A DNA stretch of 64,000 nt. Origin: Fischerella muscicola PCC 7414. GTDB taxonomy: Bacteria > Cyanobacteriota > Cyanobacteriia > Cyanobacteriales > Nostocaceae. Position 1 is the first letter of the stretch, and each line of letters opens with the position of its first letter. The stretch covers positions 1 to 64,000 of the forward strand of contig NZ_AJLK01000131.1 in assembly GCF_000317205.1 (NCBI RefSeq). The letters are read 5' to 3'. The notes beneath the pieces are model-generated. The model was not told where the DNA came from and made no database searches. It was given only the letters and a program-made list of their open reading frames with translations. A program made the position numbers and the translations under genes. Positions 26,161-35,425 of this stretch are shown one piece after another.

Positions 26161-29100
26161 GGTGTGGGGGGATAGGGAGGTGGGGAGGTGGGGAGATGGG
26201 GAGGTGGGGGGAGTGGGGGGAGTGGGAGGGGTGTGAGGGGTAAGGGAGGTAAAAATACTTTCTATGTAATCTCCCTTGTCTTCCTTGTCTCCCTTGTCCC
26301 CCTTGTCTCCCTTGTCCTCCACTAACGCGGGGGTAAAAACTAACGATTGTAGATACTGGACGATTTGACCGATGGTACGTAGTTCGGCCAGTTCTTCTAC
26401 ATTACTTGGCTTGGGTAAGTCGGGGTATTTTTCTTGCAACGCACCCATGATTTCTACTCGTTTGATCGAGTCAATTCCCAAGTCTGCTTCCATGTCCATA
26501 TCGAGTTCTAACATCTCGATGGGATAACCAGTTTTTTCACTGGTGATGGCTAGCAGAGTTTGATCTAAATCAGATAGATCAATGGTTGGTGCTGGTGTTG
26601 CTGGTGGTGTGCTGACGGTCGGTGTTGGAGAGGTGGGGGGAGTGTGAGGGGTGGGGGAAGATAGAGAGGTGTTTTCTTGTGTTGTTTCTTTGACTGGTTT
26701 GACTTCTGTTACTTGTGTGACTTCTTTGATAATTTTAACTTCTTCTGGTGTCCCTATTTTCCCATTTGTAGAAATTACTGGTTGAGTAGTTGCACCTTCG
26801 TTGATGAGTTGGGAGTATTCTTGCTGAAGGAGTTGGAAAAAGTTTTTGGTGTATTCTACCTGATCTTTGAGATATTGTTCATGAATGCGTAGGGTTTCAC
26901 CTTGTTGGGCGTGAAACTGCATCATACTACGGTCTAAGCTTTCGATGATGCTTGGTTTCAACTGGGCTGCATCTGGTGAATGTTTGCCGTTAGCAAGCAG
27001 GAAATTCTGCTGCTGCATCAGTTGGAAAAAGGTTTTGGCATATTCCACCTGATGACTGAGATAGTGGGAATGAACTTGTAAATTCTCGCTTTGATTTTGT
27101 TGAAATTGTGTCAGGACGTATTCTAAGCTTTCTAAAACTTTTTGGTAATTTACAAGTTTGTCTGGGATTTCTGGCTGCATTGGGGATCGGGAAGCGGGGA
27201 ACTCGGGAATGGGGAGATGGGGAGTGTGGGAGGTAGGGATTAGAGATTGGGAATTACCGTTACCGTTACTTTTTATTTCTTTCCCTTTAACCATCTGAAC
27301 TGTGTCTTTTACTGAGTGCGGTTGTTTGCTGTGTCCGTTAGTGCCGTTAGTTTGTGGTAATGCGATCGCAGGAGTGGGAACAGGAGTAGAATGTACAGTT
27401 ATGGTTGTTTCACTGGGTTGCAATTTCACTGTTTGCCCATTCTGCAAAGCTTGCTCAAATGCCATTTTCGTTTTGTCTGATACGTAGTTACTACCGCATA
27501 ATTTAACGTTCAAAGCTTTGTTTTTCGGCGGTTCAGCAATTACTGGTGGTAGTTGGTAGGGGTCGAGGTTTTTCAGAGACATACCCGCAACGCGAAGTTG
27601 TACGGCGGCTTCGCGCACAGAACGATCGCTGTTCTTTTGGGCGCTGGGGTTGAGTGCGATCGCCATATGGGGGCGATCGCCTAATATGTCTTTGATGAGG
27701 TTGGTGAGAATGTTTCTGGGGCCAAATTCCACAAAGCAGTAACCCCCAGCTGCGTAGATATTTTCGATCTCTTGCTTGAATAGTACGGAGTTAGAGAGGT
27801 GGGTTTCGAGGGTTTTTTGAATTAATGCTGGTTCTTTGGGATATTCCTTACCTGTGACGTTGGTGTAAACAGGGATTTGGGGTATTTGGAAGTTAACGTT
27901 TTTAATGGCGATCGCAAAGGATTTTTGAGCAAAGGCAATTAACGGTGTATGGAATGCTGCGGATACTGGTAGGGAAACGGCTGCATATCCTTGTTTGTGT
28001 AATGCATCCCGCACTTGGGTAATGGCATTGGTGGGGCCTGCTAATACGACTTGGCGGGGTGAATTAAAGTTAGCGATCGCTACCTGGGGATAATTCCTGA
28101 TTACAGCTTCTACCTTACTCAGGTCTTCTTTGACCGCCAGCATCGCTCCTGTATCATAATTGGGATCTTGGGGTGCTGCCATTGCTTGTCCCCGTGCTTT
28201 CACAAGGAAACAGTAATCTGCATCACTCAACACTCCCGCCGCCCACAATGCTGTCAGTTCACCAAAACTGTGTCCAGCAACGAAATCTGCCTTAAATCCA
28301 GATTGTTGCAGAATTTTATACATCCCTGCACTCAACATCCCAATTGCAGGTTGAGCATATTGTGTCCGTTGTAATGCCGCAACTTGGGCATTCTTTTCTG
28401 TCTCTTCAAATACGGGATGGGGAAAAACGATCTCAGATAGTGGCTGTAAGTTATCTTTGCGTAACAAGCTATCCATGTAGCCATAGAGATTCCGCATTTC
28501 CGGGAAATTCATGACTAATTCCCGACCCATATTTAAGTATTGTGAACCCTGCCCGGAAAATAAAGCTACTACTTTTCCGGCTAATTCCATACCAGAAGCG
28601 CGGTAGTAAACACCTTGGGGATGTTCCCAGGATGTTGCAGTCGGTTTGTTTTTCAGCAAGTCAATACTAATTTGCAGTAACTTGCAGGCTTCAGCACTAT
28701 TCTCAGCTACAAAACCAACCCTAGCAGCACCTTGGGGAATTTCTTTGGTTTTGCAAGCTTCGACCAATTCTACATAATTCTTATTACCCACCTCAGACTG
28801 CAATTGAGCTAAAGTTTCCTGACAACTGCTTAATAACTCCTCCGGAGTTTGAGCAAACAGGACTACTTCACTAGGCGCAGTGTGCAAGCGATAAGCTTGG
28901 TTGTGTTCGCCTTCGTATTCTTCCAAGACGACATGGTAGTTTGTACCACCAAAGCCAAAGGAACTGACACCCGCCCGTCTTGGCGCTTCCCCTTCTGAGC
29001 GAATCCATGGTCTTGTTTCCGTGTTCAAATAAAAGGGGGAATTCTTGATGTTAAGTTTGGGGTTGGGTTCAGTGACATTAATTGTGGCTGGTAGAATCTT

Positions 29101-30438
29101 GTGGTGGAGTGCCAAAGCTGTTTTGATTAAACTCGCCGCACCAGCCGCTGCTTTTGTATGCCCAATTTGGGATTTGACTGTACCAAGGGCGATGTGATGT
29201 CTTTTAGAGTTGTTTTCGGTAAAAAATTCTCGTAAAGAGCTAAATTCGGTTGGGTCACCCGCCATAGTCCCTGTACCGTGGGCTTCAATTAAACCGACAG
29301 TTTCTGGCGGAAACCCTGCATCTTCATAAGCACGACGCAATGCTTGTACTTGCCCTTCCTGGCGAGGAGCGTAAATACTTTTATAGCGTCCATCGCTGGA
29401 TGTACCAATGCCCTTGATGACTGCATAGATTTTATCGTTGTCTCGGACTGCATCTTCTAAGCGTTTGAGAACAACTATACCGATACCTTCACCCAACATC
29501 ATGCCATCGGATTGAGCATCGAAAGGTCTCACAGTCCCACTGGGAGTCACCGCCGGGGTTTTGCTAAAACTGATATAAGCTGTGATAGAGTTATCAGTGT
29601 CAACACCGCCAGTCAGCATCATGTCACAGCGATGCTCAACTAACTCGCTAATTGCCATTTTTAAGGCGGCGAAGGAACTAGCACAAGCAGCGTCAACTGT
29701 ACAATTTATCCCGCCTAAATTCAAACGGTTGGCAATACGTCCGGATATGACGTTCGCTAACATACCGGGGAAAGCGTTTTCATCCCACTTGACGTAAGCA
29801 CTTTTGATTTTCTCAATCACTTTTTGGGTATCTTCATCAGATAAGCCACTGCTTTTGAGGGCTTTTTTCCAAATTGGATATTGTAGACGGGCAGAAAGAG
29901 GAATTCCTAATTTGAGGGCTGCTGATCCTAAAATAACGCCAACAGTCTCGCGACTAAATTCCCGGCTTTCGCTGTAGCCAGCATCTTCCATTGCTTGTTT
30001 GGCAACTAGCAAGCTCAATAGTTGCGAAACATCTGTAACTTCCAAGATATTTGGCGGAATCCCAAAATCCATTGGGTTAAAATCAACATGGGGGAGAAAT
30101 CCGCCTCTTTTGCAATAGGTTTTGTCTTCTGGTGTTCTGGGGTTTGGGTCGTAGTAATCTTCCACACTCCAGTGTGTGGGTGGAATGTCGGTTATACAGT
30201 CAAATTTATTAACAATATTTTGCCAATATTCCCGCAAGTTTTTAGCTTGGGGAAACAAAGAAGCCATACCAATAATAGCAATAGGATTATGCTGCAATTT
30301 TCTGTTTATTTTTTCGATTCCCATAGAATTATCCGACATCCTTTTTTTGACCTCAAGAAACCTCGTCACTGCCTTTTCGCAATTGTTTATCTGTTCTTCC
30401 AATTGCGCTAAGGCAATCTCAATTGAATGAGCAGACAT
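26137..30438 (-). CDS. hglE: Heterocyst glycolipid polyketide synthase HglE (KS-AT-ACP)
   Basis: The first open segment has 1433 residues. KS is about 50-510 (Cys in VDAACASS near 252, EAHGTGT, KSQIGH). AT is about 610-930 (FSGQGSQ, GHSFGE near 724). Two helical repeats with VHxxYLxxQVEYxKxFFQL lie at about 1097-1143 and 1163-1208. One ACP is about 1280-1355 (LGIDSIKRVEI). A tail of nine-base DKG-coding repeats and Pro-rich C tract ends out of frame. The order matches PfaA-like iterative synthases. HglE is the first enzyme of heterocyst glycolipid chain building and would be activated by HetI. It is first in the operon; start is ATG. Confidence 0.93.
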   Translation of the reverse strand: MSAHSIEIALAQLEEQINNCEKAVTRFLEVKKRMSDNSMGIEKINRKLQHNPIAIIGMASLFPQAKNLREYWQNIVNKFDCITDIPPTHWSVEDYYDPNPRTPEDKTYCKRGGFLPHVDFNPMDFGIPPNILEVTDVSQLLSLLVAKQAMEDAGYSESREFSRETVGVILGSAALKLGIPLSARLQYPIWKKALKSSGLSDEDTQKVIEKIKSAYVKWDENAFPGMLANVISGRIANRLNLGGINCTVDAACASSFAALKMAISELVEHRCDMMLTGGVDTDNSITAYISFSKTPAVTPSGTVRPFDAQSDGMMLGEGIGIVVLKRLEDAVRDNDKIYAVIKGIGTSSDGRYKSIYAPRQEGQVQALRRAYEDAGFPPETVGLIEAHGTGTMAGDPTEFSSLREFFTENNSKRHHIALGTVKSQIGHTKAAAGAASLIKTALALHHKILPATINVTEPNPKLNIKNSPFYLNTETRPWIRSEGEAPRRAGVSSFGFGGTNYHVVLEEYEGEHNQAYRLHTAPSEVVLFAQTPEELLSSCQETLAQLQSEVGNKNYVELVEACKTKEIPQGAARVGFVAENSAEACKLLQISIDLLKNKPTATSWEHPQGVYYRASGMELAGKVVALFSGQGSQYLNMGRELVMNFPEMRNLYGYMDSLLRKDNLQPLSEIVFPHPVFEETEKNAQVAALQRTQYAQPAIGMLSAGMYKILQQSGFKADFVAGHSFGELTALWAAGVLSDADYCFLVKARGQAMAAPQDPNYDTGAMLAVKEDLSKVEAVIRNYPQVAIANFNSPRQVVLAGPTNAITQVRDALHKQGYAAVSLPVSAAFHTPLIAFAQKSFAIAIKNVNFQIPQIPVYTNVTGKEYPKEPALIQKTLETHLSNSVLFKQEIENIYAAGGYCFVEFGPRNILTNLIKDILGDRPHMAIALNPSAQKNSDRSVREAAVQLRVAGMSLKNLDPYQLPPVIAEPPKNKALNVKLCGSNYVSDKTKMAFEQALQNGQTVKLQPSETTITVHSTPVPTPAIALPQTNGTNGHSKQPHSVKDTVQMVKGKEIKSNGNGNSQSLIPTSHTPHLPIPEFPASRSPMQPEIPDKLVNYQKVLESLEYVLTQFQQNQSENLQVHSHYLSHQVEYAKTFFQLMQQQNFLLANGKHSPDAAQLKPSIIESLDRSMMQFHAQQGETLRIHEQYLKDQVEYTKNFFQLLQQEYSQLINEGATTQPVISTNGKIGTPEEVKIIKEVTQVTEVKPVKETTQENTSLSSPTPHTPPTSPTPTVSTPPATPAPTIDLSDLDQTLLAITSEKTGYPIEMLELDMDMEADLGIDSIKRVEIMGALQEKYPDLPKPSNVEELAELRTIGQIVQYLQSLVFTPALVEDKGDKGDKGDKEDKGDYIESIFTSLTPHTPPTPPTPPTSPSPHLPTSLSPHTRPLLWCT
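26161..26335. repeat. Nine-base (GACAAGGGA) and C-rich tandem repeats in hglE
   Basis: In minus sense GACAAGGGA units repeat about five times (26275-26320) and CCCACT/CCCCAC units follow to 26165. The tract links the two ACPs, and the reading frame changes within it. Confidence 0.8.
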
Positions 30439-30715
30439 AGAAGATAGATTAATTTTTGGTAATGTGGATGATAGAACTGCTACAATTTCTGTAGCGAATT
30501 AATGCAGCAGTTATCCTATGCACAAGAGCTAAATACTTGTATGGACATCAGCACCCAATAGCAAATGTCACCCTGAGAATTTTGGATTTTGGATTTTGGA
30601 TTTTGGATTAATAGTTTTCGGAACATCAATTCTAAAATCGCAAATCTAAAATCTCAAATCGGTTCGTTAAATGAAAATAATTTTGCTTGCGTCTGTTGCA
30701 ATTAAAACCAAAATA

Positions 30716-30994
30716 TTACACAACGCTCGACTCCTGAGATTGTGGTAATAAGTCGATGACGTTGTTGTAACTAGTAAAGTAGTCTTGTAGCGCGTTAGCA
30801 GCCTGACCTGTGAACTCTATCCATTCGTAATTATGGAGATTGGGGGAGATGCTCTCACACTGGAATAGTGGAAACTTAGGAGTAACTAAGAGGACAGAAA
30901 CGCTTTTTACTTCTGAGCCAGTTTGATTATCTAGCTTAACTGCGGCAATGTAATTTGTGTTAATAATAACGTTCTGAATCTTGATGAATGCCAT
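30716..30994 (-). CDS. Small conserved-looking protein upstream of hglE
   Basis: From the ATG at 30994 it has 92 residues (MAFIKIQNVIINTNYIAAV); the longer frame starts at TTG. It is soluble, with an F-T-G-Q-A-A and Y-F-T-S-Y-N segment near the end, and I recognise no domain. The opening resembles short beta-sheet proteins that begin FIKIQNxIINxxxI. It is transcribed toward hglE, about 280 bp ahead of it, so it could be co-transcribed. The function is unknown. Confidence 0.6.
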   Translation of the reverse strand: MAFIKIQNVIINTNYIAAVKLDNQTGSEVKSVSVLLVTPKFPLFQCESISPNLHNYEWIEFTGQAANALQDYFTSYNNVIDLLPQSQESSVV

Positions 30995-31033
30995 AGCAGT
31001 TTCGACTTCCAAGATAATATATTCTATGAATTT

Positions 31034-31056
31034 TGTCAAACATTATTTGACAAATT
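31034..31056. promoter_or_regulatory. Inverted repeat TTTGTCAA-N7-TTGACAAA
   Basis: A perfect 8-bp inverted repeat with a 7-bp spacer lies about 40 bp upstream of the small gene. In minus sense its distal arm holds TTGACA, followed 17 bp later by TATCTT, a possible promoter. The element could be an operator, but no regulator is identified. Confidence 0.4.
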
Positions 31057-31912
31057 TGTTACAGAAAAACACCTCTTTTCATCTAAATTCATAAGCCACT
31101 TGTACAAATGATTGAACTAAGTAGAAGGCAGTATCTCTGAAACAAGTTTCACCGCCAGGCATGAACAAAAACCTCACCTCCAGCCCCTCTCCTGGCTAAG
31201 GAGAGGGGTGTCCGATACGGGGTGAGGTTACTTTGAAGTCAGAAGACAGAAGAAAAAAGCTGCTTCTTGATTTGATTTCAATAGTTGGCATTTTACGTTT
31301 AATTATGTCCACTTACTGAATCATTAATGATGGCATTGGAGCTTTTTTAGTGATTAGTTATTTACTCTCAATAAATTAATTATTAACTCACTAATAAGCT
31401 TTATTGCCTAAAAGAATGACAATTAATACCAAGATTAGCATAAGCAGCATGAACTGGATTGTTCGTAGAAGGCAATTTTGCAAAAAATCTCATCTAAACT
31501 TGAAAAATTATCAAAAAGTAGCATTTATTACTATTGAAGAAAAGAGGAAGTAGAAAGCTATTATGAGTTAGAGATAAATTTGGTGATTAAATTTATAAAT
31601 TTCCTCAATAACTATTGGTTTGGAAATTAAATTAACAAGGTTATTAATTATTTTTTGTAGGTGATGAACATCAGTATATTTTTCATGACAAGCTGATGAT
31701 TCAGCTAGACATGATGCTGTTTTTTTAATAAAAATCAACTAGACATATTAAGAGGTTATTTAAGTCAATATTTATTTACATTATTGGGATTGGTTAGTGG
31801 TTAGTTGTTGGTTGTTAGTAGTTAGTGGTTAGTAGTTAGTGGTTAGTAGTTATTGCGTTACTACTCCTCACACTCCACCTTGTCCCCCTTGTCTTCCTTC
31901 CCCATCACCCCA
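31057..31912. other. Long AT-rich gap with repeat elements
   Basis: A 60-bp inverted-repeat element with ACCTCACC/GGTGAGGT ends lies at 31170-31229. Heptamers (TTAGTAG/TTAGTGG) fill about 31795-31858, followed by C-rich units before the ParB stop. Between them I see only AT-rich sequence with no supportable gene. Confidence 0.55.
31170..31229. repeat. 60-bp inverted-repeat element
   Basis: The ends AACCTCACC and GGTGAGGTT pair, and inside CCCCTCTCC pairs with GGAGAGGGG. It resembles a common dispersed Nostoc hairpin element. Confidence 0.65.
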
Positions 31913-33262
31913 TCACCCCATTACCCCACCTCTGCTGGCTTTTTTCCCAGTCCACTTTTCCCAACGGATAATTTCGCGACTGACTAATTCTGGGTTTTGA
32001 TCTCCGATAAAACAGATACGCCCCATCCTTTCACAAGCATTTAGAATTTCACCATTTCCCATAAATGGCGCAATGACAAATTGATCTTTGTGACTTGTAT
32101 AAAGATTGATGAGGTAATTGATTATTCCCTCTATACCTTCAATATGAATTGGTGTTTGTGGCTTTGATATTGATTGATGAGAAAAGATGCCAATATACAT
32201 GTTACTAATGATCAATTCATACTGATATGGCATTCGAGTTTGGCTGCAAAACTCATAAATGTTATCTTGGGAACGTATCACCGCCACAATTCTTGCTTCA
32301 TCGACCAAGTAATCATGGTTCCAAGTAGGTGATAGAGTAGCGATCGCTAAAGCTGCATTTGAGGGTAATAGTTGTCTAAAACCTTGACTACTGGTATCGC
32401 CACAATAAACTAAATGTCTACCCAGTATGAATTCATCACCAACTTTTACTTCCGGTTCTTTAAGAATAATGTTTGCTTTGTGATCTATCTGTTCTACCCG
32501 ATTTGGCACTTTTTTCACAGCTGACTTCGCTTGTTTTTGGGCGATCGCACTTTTGAAAGCTAATAATTGTAACTCTTTTTGCTTGGCTCGTGCTTGCGCT
32601 GCTAATTGTGCTTGTCGTTCGGCTTCTTGTTCTTCTCCCTTGGCTTTGGCTAATAGTGCAGCTTCTTCCGCTTTTTCTGCTAAGGTACGTTCAGCAGTGG
32701 CAGTTCTGGCTATTTCTAGCTGTGCTGTAGTACTTTTAGCCAATGGTGTGTCTTTAATAAGCTGTTTTACCTCTGGATGAATCGCCTTAGCGATTTGTAA
32801 ACCTTGCTGCAAAGTACGTTCAGAGAAACCTGTTTGTTTTGCGATGTCCCGGGTAGTTTTGGCTGGTGGTGAAATGGTTGCACTACCTTTGAGGGTATAT
32901 TGATTATCTCCTGGTTTCGCCCTCAGTCCCATACGCTGGAGAATCTGTTCCCGTTCTAACCACAACTCATTACGTTCTAAAGGTTCTAGCTCATTGCGAA
33001 TCAAATTTTCGTCTATTTCCGCTAGACGAGATTGTTCCGCATCTTCATAATTAACAACATTGCACTCAATTTCCTCTAAACCCAGCATCTGGCACGCCGT
33101 CAAACGGTGCAGCCCAGCAATCAAGTTATGATTTTGATCTACTGTGATTGGGTTTAAAAGCCCATTTGCCTGAATCGATTCTTTTAAATCCTTAACTTTT
33201 TCGCCATTTAATGGACGACGATTCACACCAATTTTGATTTTTGCTATAGGTATTTTAGGCAT
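31913..33262 (-). CDS. ParB-domain protein fused to a degenerate DNA methylase
   Basis: The 449-residue protein begins with a ParB/sulfiredoxin-like domain (about 1-95: IAKIKIGVNRRP, then LIAGLHRLTACQMLG) and an HTH region (TRDIAKQTGFSERTLQ). An Ala/Glu/Lys-rich helical linker follows. The C-terminal 180 residues look like the methylase half of phage-type ParB-methyltransferases: GDEFILGRHLVYCGDTSS at the start and ERMGRICFIGDQNPE plus RWEKWTGKKA at the end. The catalytic D-P-P-Y site reads LSPTW, and the FxGxG motif reads PFMGNGE. Enzyme activity is therefore unlikely; DNA binding may remain. Confidence 0.8.
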   Translation of the reverse strand: MPKIPIAKIKIGVNRRPLNGEKVKDLKESIQANGLLNPITVDQNHNLIAGLHRLTACQMLGLEEIECNVVNYEDAEQSRLAEIDENLIRNELEPLERNELWLEREQILQRMGLRAKPGDNQYTLKGSATISPPAKTTRDIAKQTGFSERTLQQGLQIAKAIHPEVKQLIKDTPLAKSTTAQLEIARTATAERTLAEKAEEAALLAKAKGEEQEAERQAQLAAQARAKQKELQLLAFKSAIAQKQAKSAVKKVPNRVEQIDHKANIILKEPEVKVGDEFILGRHLVYCGDTSSQGFRQLLPSNAALAIATLSPTWNHDYLVDEARIVAVIRSQDNIYEFCSQTRMPYQYELIISNMYIGIFSHQSISKPQTPIHIEGIEGIINYLINLYTSHKDQFVIAPFMGNGEILNACERMGRICFIGDQNPELVSREIIRWEKWTGKKASRGGVMG

Positions 33263-33470
33263 AATTGCTGTTTTTCTAAGTCGTCAGTGAGAATACCCGC
33301 AAGACGATAAACCTGATTTTATTCCACTAGTGTGATCACAAACATAAATTTTGTAAGAACTCTGATGAGGATGTCTTATGATTCATGGACATTTGATTTT
33401 GGATTGATTCCACAGATAAATTTGGGGGTTGTATCCTTCTTCCTACGACCTTATTGAAGCCAATAATCCG

Positions 33471-33497
33471 AAAAAAGTTCCCCATAGGAACTTTTAG
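33471..33497 (-). terminator. Hairpin with T-run in minus sense
   Basis: AAAGTTCC (33474-33481) pairs with GGAACTTT (33487-33494) around a 5-nt loop. In minus sense the stem is followed by a T run. It may be a leftover of a lost minus-strand gene. Confidence 0.45.
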
Positions 33498-33552
33498 TTA
33501 ATAAAGAAAATTGATAATGAGGTGTGGGGAGATGGAGAGTGTGGAGAGTAAT

Positions 33553-33577
33553 GTAGAGACGCGATGAATCGCGTCTG
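33553..33577. repeat. GACGCGAT palindrome, copy a
   Basis: AGACGCGAT and ATCGCGTCT pair around GA. The palindrome sits between two copies of a GAGTGTGG-AGAGTAAT sequence. Relatives are at 34045-34074, 37889-37920 and 43558-43583. Confidence 0.65.
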
Positions 33578-33678
33578 GGAGTGTGGGGAGAGTAATATAG
33601 TAACTAATTCTCCTTGTCCTCCTTGTCTCCCCTGTCCCCTTCCCCGATTCTCAATCCCCAATTACTAGCTTGACAAAA

Positions 33679-33816
33679 TCAAACTTTTTTGCCATATTGG
33701 GAGGCAAGTTTTTTGATGCCCATACCATTGCCGCTTCGTTTTAATTTCAGTTTCTGTTTGGACTTAAAGTTTTTTAGTTTAGTTTTATATTGTTCAGGGG
33801 TTACTTTACCTGTTGT
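33679..33816 (-). pseudogene. C-terminal relic of an unidentified basic protein
   Basis: After an in-frame stop, 46 codons run TTGKVTPEQYKTKLKNF through GMGIKKLASQYGKKV to a TGA. There is no start codon at the front. The composition is strongly basic, like the tail of a small nucleic-acid-binding protein. I do not recognise the family. Confidence 0.3.
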
Positions 33817-34119
33817 CTAGCAAGAGTAAAATTGAGAAAATTTTGGTGTAAAGCTGCTGTTGATTGTGCAAACAATTACATTTATACCAAAACAGTATTC
33901 TTGTATTGTTGGGTTTCTCAATTAATTCAGTGAACAGTGATCAATAACTAATAACTGATATTTCTCGCAGTCATTGTTAATGGATAGTGGTTAATGGTTA
34001 GTGTTAAAGAACTACCTACTAACTACTAACTACTAACTACTAATGTACAGACGCGATGTTCCTCTCGTCTCTACTAACTACTAACTACCATCAACTATTA
34101 ACTATCAACCAACAAAAAT

Positions 34120-35319
34120 ATGACAGTAGACAAGAAAAACTTGTTCTTCGCAAAACCTGTAACTATGTGGGGAATTTTTTTGACGGTTTCTATTGCTTTT
34201 GCTACTGGCTTAGTGTCTTTCTTCAGTTTGTTCTTGCTTCGTTCTCAAGTTCAAACTGAACCACAAAAGCTTACTAAGGCTGCGCCCGCAAGAGTTGCAG
34301 TGACTGCTTTAGGGCGGATAGTACCTGATGGCGAAATCACTCAACTGTCTGCTCCGAGTTCATTAACTGGTGTACGAGTAGAAAAACTGTTAGTGAAAGA
34401 AGGAGATCAAGTAAAAGCAGGTCAAGTAATAGCATTGCTGGAAGGATACACCCGTACTCTTGTAGCTGTACAACAAGCCTTAGACAGTGTAACGGTTGCT
34501 CAAGCTAAGCTAGCACAGGTAAAAGCTGGGGCGAAAACAGGTGATATTGATGCCCAAAAAGCAGCGATCGCTCAAGTAGAATGGCAATTACAAGGAGAAG
34601 TCAACACTCAGCAAGCAGCGATCGCTAGTCTTCAAGCCCAAGTACAAAATGCTGAAACCGAAAATAATCGCTATCAACAACTATATAGAGAAGGTGCTAT
34701 TTCCGCGTCTACAGCAGAGAGCAAAGCTTTACAACTCAAAACATTGCAACAACAACTAGCTGAAGGTAAAGCAGCCCTAACCCGCACTGTTGATACTCTC
34801 CAAGAACAACTAAGAGAATCTAAAGCCAGACTAGGAAGTATAAAAGAGGTACGTCCCACAGACGTACGATTAGCAGAAGCCGAACTCAAGAGTGCAATGT
34901 CTGCTGTGAAACAAGCACAAGCCCAACATGAACTAACTTACGTAAAATCTCCTGTAAGTGGTAAAGTTTTGAAAACTCACGCCAAATCAGGAGAAGTAGT
35001 CGCCACTAGCGGTATTGTAGAGATAGGCAAAACTTCTCAAATGTGCGCGATCGCAGAAGTTTACCAAACAGATATTCAGAAAGTACGTATAGGTCAAAAA
35101 GCGACCATTACCAGCACCGCCTTCCCTGGTAAAAAATTGCAAGGAACCGTTAGCGAAATCGGTTTACTTGTTGACAGACAAAATATCTTAAGTATTAATC
35201 CAGGCGCAGATACAGACCGCAGAGTCGTGCAAGTAAAAATTCGCATTGATAACCCAGCAGATAGTCAACTAGTCTCTGGTTTAACTAACTTACAGGTAGA
35301 TGTGGCTATTAAAATTTAG
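34120..35319 (+). CDS. hgdB: Membrane fusion protein HgdB (DevB-like)
   Basis: The 399-residue periplasmic adaptor of an ABC exporter has an N-terminal membrane anchor (about 13-35) and a lipoyl/barrel-sandwich segment (VRVEKLLVKEGDQVKAGQVIALLEG). A long alpha-hairpin coiled coil covers about 115-260. The second half-motif reads LTYVKSPVSGKVLKTHAKSGEVV. The order hgdB-hgdC-hgdA, divergent from hglE, matches the Anabaena locus where HgdB and HgdC affect the heterocyst glycolipid layer. It probably links HgdC to a TolC-type channel. Confidence 0.85.
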   Translation: MTVDKKNLFFAKPVTMWGIFLTVSIAFATGLVSFFSLFLLRSQVQTEPQKLTKAAPARVAVTALGRIVPDGEITQLSAPSSLTGVRVEKLLVKEGDQVKAGQVIALLEGYTRTLVAVQQALDSVTVAQAKLAQVKAGAKTGDIDAQKAAIAQVEWQLQGEVNTQQAAIASLQAQVQNAETENNRYQQLYREGAISASTAESKALQLKTLQQQLAEGKAALTRTVDTLQEQLRESKARLGSIKEVRPTDVRLAEAELKSAMSAVKQAQAQHELTYVKSPVSGKVLKTHAKSGEVVATSGIVEIGKTSQMCAIAEVYQTDIQKVRIGQKATITSTAFPGKKLQGTVSEIGLLVDRQNILSINPGADTDRRVVQVKIRIDNPADSQLVSGLTNLQVDVAIKI

Positions 35320-35375
35320 CTACTCCCAGCAGTTAAATCACCCAAAAAACAAAGTAGCTAAGCTGGTTTTTTACT

Positions 35376-35424
35376 ACCGACCACTAACCACTAACTACCA
35401 ATTACCAATTACCAATTACCAAAT
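35376..35424. repeat. ATTACCA heptamer tract before hgdC
   Basis: ACTAACC and ATTACCA heptamers occupy the whole spacer between hgdB and the hgdC start. Confidence 0.75.
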
Positions 35425-35425
35425 C

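Larger units (their letters stand above)
33263..34119. other. Gap upstream of hgdB with relic and repeats
   Basis: It contains a hairpin at 33471-33497, a nested palindrome at 33553-33577, C-rich GTCCTCCTTGTC units at 33600-33640, a short coding relic at 33679-33816 and heptamers from 33990 to 34100. An hgdB promoter should lie here, but I see no convincing consensus. Confidence 0.5.

Noticed and set aside
30439-30715. NtcA-type site (GTA-N8-TAC) upstream of hglE
   Set aside because: I looked for the motif on both strands of this gap and found no full match.
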